Shown here: one piece after another, positions 1 to 8,379 of the stretch
How positions within the stretch are numbered: the stretch's first letter is position 1
Layout of the letters: each line of letters starts with the position of its first letter
Assembly: GCA_046263255.1 (NCBI GenBank)
Contig: JBHELD010000058.1
Location: 1-31,673 of the forward strand
DNA: 31,673 bases
Direction: 5' to 3'
Source of the DNA: JALZEG01 sp046263255
Lineage (GTDB): Bacteria > Actinomycetota > CADDZG01 > WHSQ01
Position numbers and translations under genes: made by a program
Notes under the pieces: generated by a model
Database searches by the model: none
Told to the model about the DNA's origin: nothing
What the model saw: only the letters and a program-made list of their open reading frames with translations

Positions 1-308
1 ACCACGAGCGAGGTCTCCTCGGGGACGCCGACGGCTGAGACGAGCGGCTCGAGCAGGCGCCCGACGGTGGGCTCCGCGATGAACCCGACGATCAGCGAGG
101 TGATCGTGATCCCGAGCTGGGCCCCCGACAGCTGGAACGAAAGGGTCCTGAGCCCGTGGAGCGTGCGCGTCGCGCCTCGATGCCCCTCGTCGGCAAGCTG
201 CTCGACGCGGGTGCGGTCGGACGCGACGAGCGCGAACTCGCCGGCGACGAAGAACGCGTGGGCGAGGATCAGTGAGAGGACCGCGAGCAGCCCCCAGGCG
301 CCGTCTAT
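1..308 (-). CDS. CNNM/DUF21 (HlyC/CorC-type) membrane protein, N-terminal part
   Basis: The minus strand encodes the first ~100 residues of a protein whose remainder lies beyond the window. After a short start it shows a hydrophobic helix (WGLLAVLSLILAHAFFVAG), then the family signature EFALVASDRTRVEQLA, then SFQLSGAQLGITITSLIVGF. This is the start of the DUF21/CNNM transmembrane domain, usually followed by paired CBS and CorC_HlyC domains and implicated in divalent-cation transport or resistance. The frame has a stop at 360-362 and no ATG, GTG or TTG between it and the first helix. The best-placed initiator is an ATA at 306-308, with AGGGG about 10 bases upstream on the minus strand. The start is therefore uncertain. 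The gene is divergent from glyS. Confidence 0.8.
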   Translation of the reverse strand, partial: MDGAWGLLAVLSLILAHAFFVAGEFALVASDRTRVEQLADEGHRGATRTLHGLRTLSFQLSGAQLGITITSLIVGFIAEPTVGRLLEPLVSAVGVPEETSLV

Positions 309-372
309 GTCGGCTACACCCCTGCGGACGTCGTTAGGAGGGGACCAAGGTGCACCCGACTATCATGCCTGC

Positions 373-1695
373 ATGAGCGGCGTCACCATCGACACCATCG
401 TCAACCTCTGCAAGCGCCGGGGGATCGTCTTCCCCTCCAGCGAGATCTACGGCGGGCTCCGCTCGGCCTGGGACTGGGGGCCGCTCGGGATCGAGCTGAA
501 GCGCAACGTGAAGAACGAATGGTGGCGCTCGATGGTGCACGAGCGAGACGACGTGATCGGTCTCGAGACGTCGATCTTGATGTCGCCGCGGGTCTGGGAG
601 GCGTCGGGTCACCTCGCCACCTTCACGGACCCGCTGGTCGAGTGCACGAACTGCCACCACCGCTTCCGCGCCGACCACCTCGACCTCGACAAGGCCTGCC
701 CCGACTGCGGCGCGAAGGCGTCGTGGACGGAGCCGCGCCAGTTCAACCTGATGTTCAAGACGCACATGGGGCCGGTCGAGGACTCCGCCCACGTCGTCTA
801 CCTCCGGCCGGAGACCGCGCAGGGCATGTTCGTGGACTTCGCCACCGTCCAGACGGCGTCGCGCAAGAAGATCCCGTTCGGCATCGCCCAGCAGGGCCGG
901 TCGTTCCGCAACGAGATCACGCCTGGCAACTTCGTGTTCCGGACCCGTGAGTTCGAGCAGATGGAGATGGAGTTCTTCGTGAAGCCGGGGAGCGACGAGG
1001 AGTGGCTGGAGTACTGGCTCGACGAGCGCATGCGCTGGTACACGGACCTCGGGATGAACTCCGACAGGCTGCGGCTGCGCGAGCACGAGCCCGACGAGCT
1101 GTCGCACTACGCGAAGCGGACGTTCGACATCGAGTACGACTTCCCCGGCATGGGGTGGTCCGAGCTCGAGGGCATCGCGAACCGCACGGACTTCGACCTG
1201 AAGGCTCACTCGCAGCACTCGGGGCAGGACCTCTCGTACTTCGACCCCGAGACGGAGGAGCGTTACGTCCCGTACGTCATCGAGCCCGCCGTCGGCGTCG
1301 AGCGGCCGACGATGGCGTTCCTCCTCGACGCGTACACCGAGGAGGAGGTGCCGTCGGCGGCGGGGAAGCTCGAAAAGCGCGTAGTGCTGAAGCTCCACAA
1401 GCGCCTCGCTCCGACGAAGGTGGCGGTGCTCCCGCTGTCGAAGCACGCCGATCTGGTGCCGGTCGCGCAGAAGGTCGCCACCGATCTCCGCCCCCACTTC
1501 GTGACCGAGCTCGACGTCACGCAGGGGATCGGAAGGCGCTACCGCCGTCAGGACGAGGTCGGCACGCCGTACTGCGTCACGGTCGACTTCGACTCGCTGG
1601 AGGACCATCAGGTGACCGTGCGCGAGCGCGACACGATGGAGCAGGAACGCATTCCGACGGAAGGCCTGGTCGAGTACCTGAGAAAGAGGTTCTAG
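373..1695 (+). CDS. glyS: Glycyl-tRNA synthetase (single-chain alpha2 type)
   Basis: A 440-residue class II aminoacyl-tRNA synthetase that charges tRNA-Gly with glycine in the cytoplasm. The N-terminus (TIVNLCKRRGIVFPSSEIYGG) is typical of eukaryote-like bacterial GlyRS. Two CxxC pairs, Cys91/Cys94 and Cys109/Cys112, look like a zinc ribbon. Motif 2 (FRNE at 178-181, followed by TREFEQMEMEFF) and motif 3 (GVERPTMAF from residue 308) are present, and the C-terminal anticodon-binding domain begins near KVAVLPLS. The frame is open upstream to 67, but homology starts at ATG 373, so the upstream 102 codons are not part of the gene. The next gene starts directly after its stop (TAG then ATG). Confidence 0.96.
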   Translation: MSGVTIDTIVNLCKRRGIVFPSSEIYGGLRSAWDWGPLGIELKRNVKNEWWRSMVHERDDVIGLETSILMSPRVWEASGHLATFTDPLVECTNCHHRFRADHLDLDKACPDCGAKASWTEPRQFNLMFKTHMGPVEDSAHVVYLRPETAQGMFVDFATVQTASRKKIPFGIAQQGRSFRNEITPGNFVFRTREFEQMEMEFFVKPGSDEEWLEYWLDERMRWYTDLGMNSDRLRLREHEPDELSHYAKRTFDIEYDFPGMGWSELEGIANRTDFDLKAHSQHSGQDLSYFDPETEERYVPYVIEPAVGVERPTMAFLLDAYTEEEVPSAAGKLEKRVVLKLHKRLAPTKVAVLPLSKHADLVPVAQKVATDLRPHFVTELDVTQGIGRRYRRQDEVGTPYCVTVDFDSLEDHQVTVRERDTMEQERIPTEGLVEYLRKRF

Positions 1696-1971
1696 ATGCG
1701 GAGCAAGGTCAGCGGCACGGTGCTGGTAGACGATCGTCCCGCCCCCGGCGCGACGGTAGAGCTCCACAACTCCTCCGGCGACGTCGTCACGCAGATCATG
1801 GTCGACGACGACGGCCGGTTCGCGTTCCACGTGAGCGAGGGGGCGTGGTCGCTGAACGCGTGGGACGCGCACGGCCACAGGGGCTCGGTCCCGGTGACGC
1901 TCGCCGAGGGCGAGTCCAAGGATCTGCAGCTCGTTCTGCAAGCGCGCGGGCCGTCTCAACGGGACGCCTAA
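1696..1971 (+). CDS. Small beta-sandwich protein, carboxypeptidase-regulatory-like / DUF1416-like
   Basis: A 91-residue protein without signal peptide or membrane segment. The sequence (KVSGTVLVDDRPAPGATVEL, DDDGRFAFHVSEGAWSLNAW) has the alternating pattern of a CarboxypepD_reg/transthyretin-like beta sandwich and resembles the actinobacterial DUF1416 family, whose function is not known to me. The start ATG follows the glyS stop with no gap and ppdK begins 26 bp after its end, so glyS, this gene and ppdK are probably co-transcribed and translation may be coupled to glyS. The family assignment rests on fold pattern, not on catalytic residues. Confidence 0.8.
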   Translation: MRSKVSGTVLVDDRPAPGATVELHNSSGDVVTQIMVDDDGRFAFHVSEGAWSLNAWDAHGHRGSVPVTLAEGESKDLQLVLQARGPSQRDA

Positions 1972-1997
1972 CCACAGGCAGGAGGGTAGCGAACCAC

Positions 1998-4724
1998 ATG
2001 ACGAAGTGGGTCTACGACTTCACCGAAGGCGACGCGTCGCAGAAGAACCTGCTCGGCGGCAAGGGAGCGAACCTCGCCGAGATGACGAACCTCGGCCTGC
2101 CCGTGCCCCCGGGGTTCACGATCACGACCGAGGCCTGCAACGCATACCGCGAGGCCGGAGGCGATTTTCCGAACGGGCTCCTCGACCAGGTGGCGGAGGA
2201 GCGCAAGCGCCTCGAGGAGAAGATGGGCCGCGGCCTCGGCGACGCGGACGATCCGCTGCTCGTGTCGGTGCGCTCGGGCGCGCCGTTCTCGATGCCCGGG
2301 ATGATGGACACGGTCCTGAACGTGGGCCTCAACGACGAGTCGGTCGAGGGCGTGATCCGCCAGACCTCCGACGACCGCTTCGCCTGGGACTCGTACCGGC
2401 GGCTCGTCCAGATGTTCGGCAAGACCGTCATGGGCGTCGACGGCGACCTCTTCGAGGAGGCCCTCGACGAGCTGAAGCACAAGAAGAGGGTGAGAAACGA
2501 CGTCGACCTGACGACGAACGACCTGAAGGGACTCGTCCGGACGTTCAAGAGGATCGTCAAGAAGGAGACGGGCGAGGACTTCCCGCAGGAGCCGGACGCG
2601 CAGCTCGAGCGCGCGATCGAGGCGGTCTTTCGCTCGTGGGACAACAAGCGGGCCCAGGACTACCGGCGGCGGAACAAGATCCCGGACTCGCTCGGCACCG
2701 CCGTGAACGTCCAGTCCATGGTCTTCGGCAACAAGGGCGCCGGCTCCGGCACCGGCGTCGCGTTCACGCGCGATCCCGCGACCGGCGAGGACAAGCCGTA
2801 CGGCGACTACCTCGAGAACGCGCAGGGCGAGGACGTCGTGGCGGGGATCCGCAACACCCTCCCGCTCGAGGAGATGGGGCGCGTGCAGCCAGACGCGTGG
2901 ACCGGGCTGCAGGAGCACATGAAGACGCTCGAGCGCCACTTCAAGGACATGTGCGACATCGAGTTCACGGTCGAGCAGGGAAAGCTGTGGCTCCTGCAGA
3001 CCCGCGTCGGCAAGCGCACCGCTCTCGCCGAGTGGGTGATCGCGAACGACATGATCGAAGAGGGGCTGATCGACGTCCCGACCGCGGTGCGCGACCGGCT
3101 GACCGCGGCAAAGCTCGACGAGCTCTTCAAGCCGAGCATCACGGCGGGCGCGCGCCGGGCGCAGGAGCCGATCGCGACCGGTCTCAACGCATCGCCCGGT
3201 GCGGCCGTCGGGCGCGTGGTCTTCACCGCCGCCGACGCGGCCGAGTGGGCCGAGAGCGACGAGAAGGTCATCCTCGTCCGCCGCGAGACGAACCCGGACG
3301 ACTACCACGGGATGGTCGCGTCGCAGGGGATCCTGACGTCGGCCGGAGGGACGAACTCGCATGCCGCCGTGGTCGCGCGCGGCGAGGGGATCCCCGCGGT
3401 CTGCGGCGCCGATGCGATCCGCATCGACCGGACGCGCAAGCAGCTCACCGCCGGGGGCGCCACCGTCGCGGAAGGCGACTGGATAACGATCGACGGGACG
3501 GACGGGACCGTCTACGTCGGGTCCCTCGAGACCGAGCCGTCCCCGATCGAGAACGCGATGCTCGGCGACAAGAGGGCGCGCCGTAGCCGGCTGTGGGCGG
3601 CGTACAGCCGCATCGACGAGTTCGTCGAGGCGACGCGCCAGATGAAGGTTCGGGCGAACGCCGATACGCCCGAGCAGGCGCGGAACGCCCGCGCTCGCGG
3701 CGCCCAGGGGATAGGCCTGTGTCGCACCGAGCACATGTTCATGGGAGAGGAGCGCGTCGCGGCGGTCCGCCACATGATCTTTGCCGAGACACCCGAGGAG
3801 GAGAAGGCGGCGTACAAGGTCCTGCTGCCGCTGCAGCGGCGCGACTTCGAGGGGATCTTCAAGGCGATGGACGGCCTTCCCGTCACCGTGCGTCTGCTCG
3901 ACCCCCCGCTTCACGAGTTCCTCCCGAACCACGTCGACCTCGCCGTCGCCGTCGCGGTCGCGGAGGCGACCGGCAAGCGCAAGGTGAGGCTGAAGGAAGG
4001 GTCGGTGACGCTGAAGGAGGCGCACGTCCTTTTGGAGAGGGTCGAGGCGCTGCACGAGGCGAACCCGATGCTGGGGCTGCGCGGAGTCCGCCTCGGCATC
4101 GTCAAGCCGGGCCTCTACGCGATGCAGGTCCGGGCGATCGCGGAGGCGGCCGTCCGCCTGAAGAAGCGCGGGCTCGACCCGCGGCCGGAGATCATGATCC
4201 CGCTCGTCGCGACCGCGGAGGAGCTCCGGCAGATGCGGGAGGAGCTGGAGCCGGTGGCGCGCGGCGTGGTCGACAAGGCGGGGGTCGACCTGCACGTCGA
4301 GTTCGGGACGATGATCGAGCTGCCGCGCGCCGCGATCACCGCCGGCGAGATCGCGCAGCACGCCGACTTCTTCTCGTTCGGGACGAACGACCTCTCGCAG
4401 ACGGCCTTCGGGTTCTCACGGGACGACATCGGGAAGTTCCTGGCGCTCTACGAGCAGCGCAAGCTCGTCCCCAACAACCCCTTCGCGACTATCGACGAGC
4501 CCGGGGTGGGGCGGCTGATGACGACGGCCGTCGACGAGGGCCGGGCGGCGAACCCCGCCATGCACTTCGGGATCTGCGGCGAGCACGGCGGCGACCCGGA
4601 CTCGGTGTGGTTCTGCCAGCGCGCAGGCCTCGACTACGTATCGTGCTCGCCGTTCCGCGTCCCGACGGCGCGCCTCGCCGCGGCGCAAGCCGTGCTGGGG
4701 GAGGCGAAGACGTCGTCCAAGTAG
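1998..4724 (+). CDS. ppdK: Pyruvate, phosphate dikinase
   Basis: A 908-residue enzyme that interconverts pyruvate, ATP and phosphate with phosphoenolpyruvate, AMP and diphosphate. Domains in order are the ATP-grasp nucleotide-binding part (LLGGKGANLAEM near residue 15, SVRSGAPFSMPGMMDT near 90), the swivelling phosphohistidine domain and the C-terminal PEP/pyruvate TIM barrel. The catalytic His is His455 in GGTNSHAAVVARG and the barrel Cys is Cys860 in GICGEHGGDP. The usual Thr two residues before the His is Asn453, so PDRP-type threonine phosphorylation at this position is impossible here. GGAGG lies about 12 bases before ATG 1998. It probably serves gluconeogenesis or pyrophosphate-linked glycolysis. 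Confidence 0.96.
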   Translation: MTKWVYDFTEGDASQKNLLGGKGANLAEMTNLGLPVPPGFTITTEACNAYREAGGDFPNGLLDQVAEERKRLEEKMGRGLGDADDPLLVSVRSGAPFSMPGMMDTVLNVGLNDESVEGVIRQTSDDRFAWDSYRRLVQMFGKTVMGVDGDLFEEALDELKHKKRVRNDVDLTTNDLKGLVRTFKRIVKKETGEDFPQEPDAQLERAIEAVFRSWDNKRAQDYRRRNKIPDSLGTAVNVQSMVFGNKGAGSGTGVAFTRDPATGEDKPYGDYLENAQGEDVVAGIRNTLPLEEMGRVQPDAWTGLQEHMKTLERHFKDMCDIEFTVEQGKLWLLQTRVGKRTALAEWVIANDMIEEGLIDVPTAVRDRLTAAKLDELFKPSITAGARRAQEPIATGLNASPGAAVGRVVFTAADAAEWAESDEKVILVRRETNPDDYHGMVASQGILTSAGGTNSHAAVVARGEGIPAVCGADAIRIDRTRKQLTAGGATVAEGDWITIDGTDGTVYVGSLETEPSPIENAMLGDKRARRSRLWAAYSRIDEFVEATRQMKVRANADTPEQARNARARGAQGIGLCRTEHMFMGEERVAAVRHMIFAETPEEEKAAYKVLLPLQRRDFEGIFKAMDGLPVTVRLLDPPLHEFLPNHVDLAVAVAVAEATGKRKVRLKEGSVTLKEAHVLLERVEALHEANPMLGLRGVRLGIVKPGLYAMQVRAIAEAAVRLKKRGLDPRPEIMIPLVATAEELRQMREELEPVARGVVDKAGVDLHVEFGTMIELPRAAITAGEIAQHADFFSFGTNDLSQTAFGFSRDDIGKFLALYEQRKLVPNNPFATIDEPGVGRLMTTAVDEGRAANPAMHFGICGEHGGDPDSVWFCQRAGLDYVSCSPFRVPTARLAAAQAVLGEAKTSSK

Positions 4725-4830
4725 GGGCCTAGGCGCAGCGCCGGTCGTGGCCGCCGTCTTCCCAGCTGCTCATCAGCGCCCCGCCGGAAGGGTGCGCGCG
4801 TCGCTCCCGCACGCCGGCCGATCGGCACCT

Positions 4831-5499
4831 CTAGCACTCCCGGATCGGGTACTCCACCCGGAACGGCACCGCGTCCGGCGGCCCCCCGTCCACCGGCCAC
4901 GACACCTCCATCCCGGACACGAACCCGAGCTTCGCCGCCGTCTCGCCCCGCCACGTCACCCGCACCAGGTCCTTGTCCTCGTAGGTATCGTCGTCCCTGC
5001 GCGACCGGGAGAGCGACTCCGGGTACAGCGTCATGCGCTTCTTCACCGAACCCTTCTCGCTCGCGTGGCCGTCGGCGTCCACCGCCAGCTTCGCCGTCAC
5101 CCTCGTGCGCTTGGGGATGTCGCGCGCCTTCGGCACGCGGTTGTGGATCGGCATGTCCTCGGGGATGTAGAGCTCGGTGTGCACCGTCACCGCGCACCAG
5201 CCCCCGCGCGTGTCGACGTTCGTCTGCGCCCACATGACGCCGTAATCGTTGGCGTCGTCGTCCTCCGTGTCCGGATCGAACGAGTACAGGAAGAGGCAGA
5301 TCTTCGCGCGAGCCACGACCTCGCCTTCGACCTCGTACTTGGTCGCCCGGCACTTCTTCCCCTCACCCGCGGCCGTGAGAGGGCCCGATACGACGGGCTC
5401 CGCGCGCGCGTCCATCTGAGCGTTCGCCGGAACCTGCCACCAGACGACGAGAGCGCCCGCCAGCACCGCCGCCAAGGGGCGCCGCAACGGTCCTCGCAC
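4831..5499 (-). CDS. Secreted protein of unknown function
   Basis: A 222-residue protein on the minus strand. Starting at GTG (minus-strand start at 5499), preceded by a strong GAGGGGGG ribosome site, it opens with a classical signal peptide (basic RGPLRRP, hydrophobic LAAVLAGALVVWW, cleavage after ANA). The mature part has four cysteines (KKCRA, KICLF, GWCAV, C-terminal REC), an acidic stretch (DPDTEDDDANDYG) and a beta-rich look, suggesting an exported disulfide-bonded domain. I recognise no family. It is convergent with ppdK and divergent from dgt, so it is transcribed alone. The 106 bp between it and ppdK hold no clear terminator. Confidence 0.8.
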   Translation of the reverse strand: MRGPLRRPLAAVLAGALVVWWQVPANAQMDARAEPVVSGPLTAAGEGKKCRATKYEVEGEVVARAKICLFLYSFDPDTEDDDANDYGVMWAQTNVDTRGGWCAVTVHTELYIPEDMPIHNRVPKARDIPKRTRVTAKLAVDADGHASEKGSVKKRMTLYPESLSRSRRDDDTYEDKDLVRVTWRGETAAKLGFVSGMEVSWPVDGGPPDAVPFRVEYPIREC

Positions 5500-5550
5500 C
5501 GGTTGCCCCCCTCGGGATAGTCGTCGTACCCCAATGCTAACGTCCCCCGC

Positions 5551-6516
5551 GTGAGCGGGACCTGGCGCGAGCGTGCCGAGCAGAAGGAACGACGCACGCT
5601 GTCGGACCGCGCCCAGGTGGCGTCCGAGTCGAAGGGGCGCGACCGCTTCGAGCCGGAGGACGACCTGCGGACGTGCTACCAGCGGGACCGCGACCGGATC
5701 ATCCACTCCAAGGCGTTCCGGAGGCTCGCCCACAAGACGCAGGTGTTCCTCTCCCCCGAGGGGGACCACTACCGCGTGCGCCTCACCCACACGCTCGAGG
5801 TCGCCCAGGTGGCGCGCACGATCGCGCGGGCGCTGTCGCTGAACGAGGACCTGGTCGAAGCCGTCTGCCTCGGGCACGACCTCGGCCATACCCCGTTCGG
5901 CCACCTGGGCGAGGAGGTCGTCGCGTCGTTCCACCCGGGGTTCCGGCACAACCTCCAGTCGGTGCGGATCGTCGAGGTGCTCGAGGACCTGAACCTGACG
6001 TGGGAGGTGCGCGACGGGATCGCGAACCACACGTGGTCGATGCCGATGCCGGCGACGCTCGAGGGCCAGATCGCGCGCTACGCCGACCGGATCGCCTACC
6101 TGAACCACGACATCGACGACGCGCTGCGGGCGGAGATCCTCGACGAGGCCGACCTCCCCGCCGTGACGACGCGCGTGCTGGGGCGGACGCACTCGGAGAG
6201 GATCGAACGGATGGTCACCGACCTCGTCCAGGCGTCGGAGGACGAGGAGTCGATCACGATGACGCCCCCCGTCTTCGAGGCGATGACGGAGACGCGCAAG
6301 TTCCTCTTCGAGCGGGTCTATCTCGGGCGGATCGGCCGGGCCACGCGAGAGGCGGTCGAGCGGATCCTCCAGACGCTGCTCCGCCATTACGGCTCCGATC
6401 CGGCGCGGCGTCAGGAGGCCGTCGACTACGTCGCGGGGATGACCGACCGGTTCGCGATGCGGGCGTTCGAGCGGCTCGTCGACGGGCCGGCGCCGGGGCT
6501 CGGGGGCCTAGAATGA
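5551..6516 (+). CDS. dgt: dGTP triphosphohydrolase-like HD-domain protein
   Basis: A 321-residue HD-superfamily metal enzyme of the deoxyguanosinetriphosphate triphosphohydrolase type, which splits dNTPs into deoxynucleoside and triphosphate and so tunes dNTP pools. Metal ligands are His80 in RLTHTLEVAQ and His109-Asp110 in GHDLGHTPFGHLGE; a further Asp lies in RYADRIAYLNHDIDD. The start used is GTG 5551 because homology (WRERAEQKERRTLSDRA) begins there. It sits 54 bp before dnaG on the same strand, the arrangement common in actinobacteria, and is probably transcribed with it. Confidence 0.94.
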   Translation: MSGTWRERAEQKERRTLSDRAQVASESKGRDRFEPEDDLRTCYQRDRDRIIHSKAFRRLAHKTQVFLSPEGDHYRVRLTHTLEVAQVARTIARALSLNEDLVEAVCLGHDLGHTPFGHLGEEVVASFHPGFRHNLQSVRIVEVLEDLNLTWEVRDGIANHTWSMPMPATLEGQIARYADRIAYLNHDIDDALRAEILDEADLPAVTTRVLGRTHSERIERMVTDLVQASEDEESITMTPPVFEAMTETRKFLFERVYLGRIGRATREAVERILQTLLRHYGSDPARRQEAVDYVAGMTDRFAMRAFERLVDGPAPGLGGLE

Positions 6517-6570
6517 GGCGACTTCCCCACCGGTCGGTCTAGCGCGCCCGGATACGGCGAGGCAGGTGGG

Positions 6571-8379
6571 ATGGCGAAGATCAGAGAAGACGACATCGAC
6601 GCCCTGCGCGAGCGCGCCGACATCGTCGAGGTCGTATCCGCCCATTCGCAGCTGAAGCGATCGGGCGCGCACACGTTCAAGGGCCTCTGCCCCTTCCACT
6701 CGGAGAAGACGCCGTCGTTCCAGGTGGACGCGGCGAAGGGACTGTGGCACTGCTTCGGCTGCGGCGAAGGCGGCAACGTCTACCACTTCGTGCAGAAGAC
6801 CGAGAACCTCCCGTTCCCCGAGGCGGCCGAGTGGCTCGCGCGGAAGTTCGCGTTCGAGCTCCACTACGAGGAGTCCCGGGCGGGCGAGCGGGGGGCCTCG
6901 CGGGGGCTGAAGGCCCGGATCGTCGAGGCCAACGAGGCCGCGGCCCGCTTTTTCCACCTCCAGCTGTTCACGTCTCCCGAGGCCGCCGGCGCGCGGACCT
7001 ACCTCGAGAGCCGCGGCTTCGGACGCGAGGTCGCCGAGCGGTGGCAGCTCGGCTACGCCCCCGGCCGCAACGCCCTCGCCCGCCACCTCCTGGCCAGGGG
7101 CTTCGCGCAGGACGAGATCCTGCAGGCCGACCTGGCGCGGGTCAGCGACAACGACGGGTCGCTCTACGACACGTTCCGGCGCCGCATCACGTTTCCCACG
7201 TGGAACCTGCAGGGGGACGTGGTCGGGTTCGGCGCCCGCTCGCTCGGCGACCAGCAGCCGAAGTACCTCAACACCTCCGAGACGCCGGTGTTCTCGAAGT
7301 CGCGCGTGATGTACGGGTTGAACCGGGCGAAATCGGCCGTCGCACGCGGCTCCGCGCTCGTCGTCGAGGGATACACCGACGTGATCGCGCTGCACGAGGC
7401 GGGCGTCGAGGAGGCAGTCGCCACCAACGGCGTCGCGCTCGGCGACACTCACTTCGAGCAGCTCAAGAAGTTCTCGTCGCGCGCGGTGCTGATGTTCGAC
7501 GCCGACGCGGCCGGCGCCGGCGCGACCGAGCGCGGCTTCGGGATCCACCACCGCATCGGGATGGAGGTGCTCGTCGCGCCGTTGCCGCCCGGACGCGACC
7601 CCGCCGACGTCGTCAAGAGCGACGGTCAGGAGGGCATCCGGAAGGTCATCGACGCGGCCGTCCCATTGCTCGAGTTCAAGCTCGAGCAGACGCTGGCAAA
7701 GCTTCCTCTCGACACGCCGGAAGCCCGTTCTCGGGCCGTGAGGCAGGCATGCGAGGTGCTAGGGTGGCACCCTGATCCGATCGCGCGCCACGAGTACGCG
7801 TTCATGGCCGCCAGGCGGATCGGGGTGGATCCCGAGGTCGTCCACCGGGCGCTCGACGAACGGCGGTCGCAACCTTCGGGATCGGGGGGAGCAGAAACCG
7901 ACGCCGCGCGCGACCGGCGCTTCCCCGGGCATGTGAAGGTTGAGCGGGAGGCGCTCCAGTTGTTGCTGTTACGGACTCAGGAAGCGGGTCCCTGGACCAG
8001 GAACGTCGACCCCGCCGACTTCACCTCATCCGCACGCCGCGAGCTGTTCGCACACGCGCAGACGTGGGTAGAGAAGGGTCGTGCCGTCGAGGGCCCGGCG
8101 CTGGCGCAACGGCTGTCCCCGGATGCGTTGTCGCTCTTCACCGAGCTCATCGTCGGCGCCGACGTCCCCGAGGACGACGAGCTTCAGGCTAGATTGCGGG
8201 AGGTCTTCGTGCGCCTGCAGGTCTTCGCACTCGAGCGGGACATCAAGACCCGGCGCAACACTCTCCAGGAGATCAACCCATTGGACGACCCACAACGGCA
8301 CGACGAGCTGTTCACCGAGCTGGTCGGGCTCGAGGCCGAAAGACGCGACCTGCTTCGCAAGTTGCAGGGAGCCGCGTAG
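6571..8379 (+). CDS. dnaG: DNA primase
   Basis: A 602-residue replicative primase that makes RNA primers at the fork with the DnaB helicase. The N-terminal CHC2 zinc domain has Cys40, His43 (CPFH), Cys61 and Cys64 (CFGC). The TOPRIM catalytic core follows, with Glu266 in VVEGYTD and Asp310/Asp312 in MFDADAAG. The C-terminal third, after a Ser/Gly-rich linker near residue 430, is the helical helicase-binding region. AGGTGGG lies just before ATG 6571. Its stop codon is directly followed by the rpoD start, the classic macromolecular-synthesis linkage of primase and primary sigma factor. Confidence 0.97.
   Translation: MAKIREDDIDALRERADIVEVVSAHSQLKRSGAHTFKGLCPFHSEKTPSFQVDAAKGLWHCFGCGEGGNVYHFVQKTENLPFPEAAEWLARKFAFELHYEESRAGERGASRGLKARIVEANEAAARFFHLQLFTSPEAAGARTYLESRGFGREVAERWQLGYAPGRNALARHLLARGFAQDEILQADLARVSDNDGSLYDTFRRRITFPTWNLQGDVVGFGARSLGDQQPKYLNTSETPVFSKSRVMYGLNRAKSAVARGSALVVEGYTDVIALHEAGVEEAVATNGVALGDTHFEQLKKFSSRAVLMFDADAAGAGATERGFGIHHRIGMEVLVAPLPPGRDPADVVKSDGQEGIRKVIDAAVPLLEFKLEQTLAKLPLDTPEARSRAVRQACEVLGWHPDPIARHEYAFMAARRIGVDPEVVHRALDERRSQPSGSGGAETDAARDRRFPGHVKVEREALQLLLLRTQEAGPWTRNVDPADFTSSARRELFAHAQTWVEKGRAVEGPALAQRLSPDALSLFTELIVGADVPEDDELQARLREVFVRLQVFALERDIKTRRNTLQEINPLDDPQRHDELFTELVGLEAERRDLLRKLQGAA

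Noticed and set aside
1968..4361. Long minus-strand open frame opposite ppdK
   Set aside because: Antisense shadow. The plus frame is a full-length PPDK with catalytic residues.
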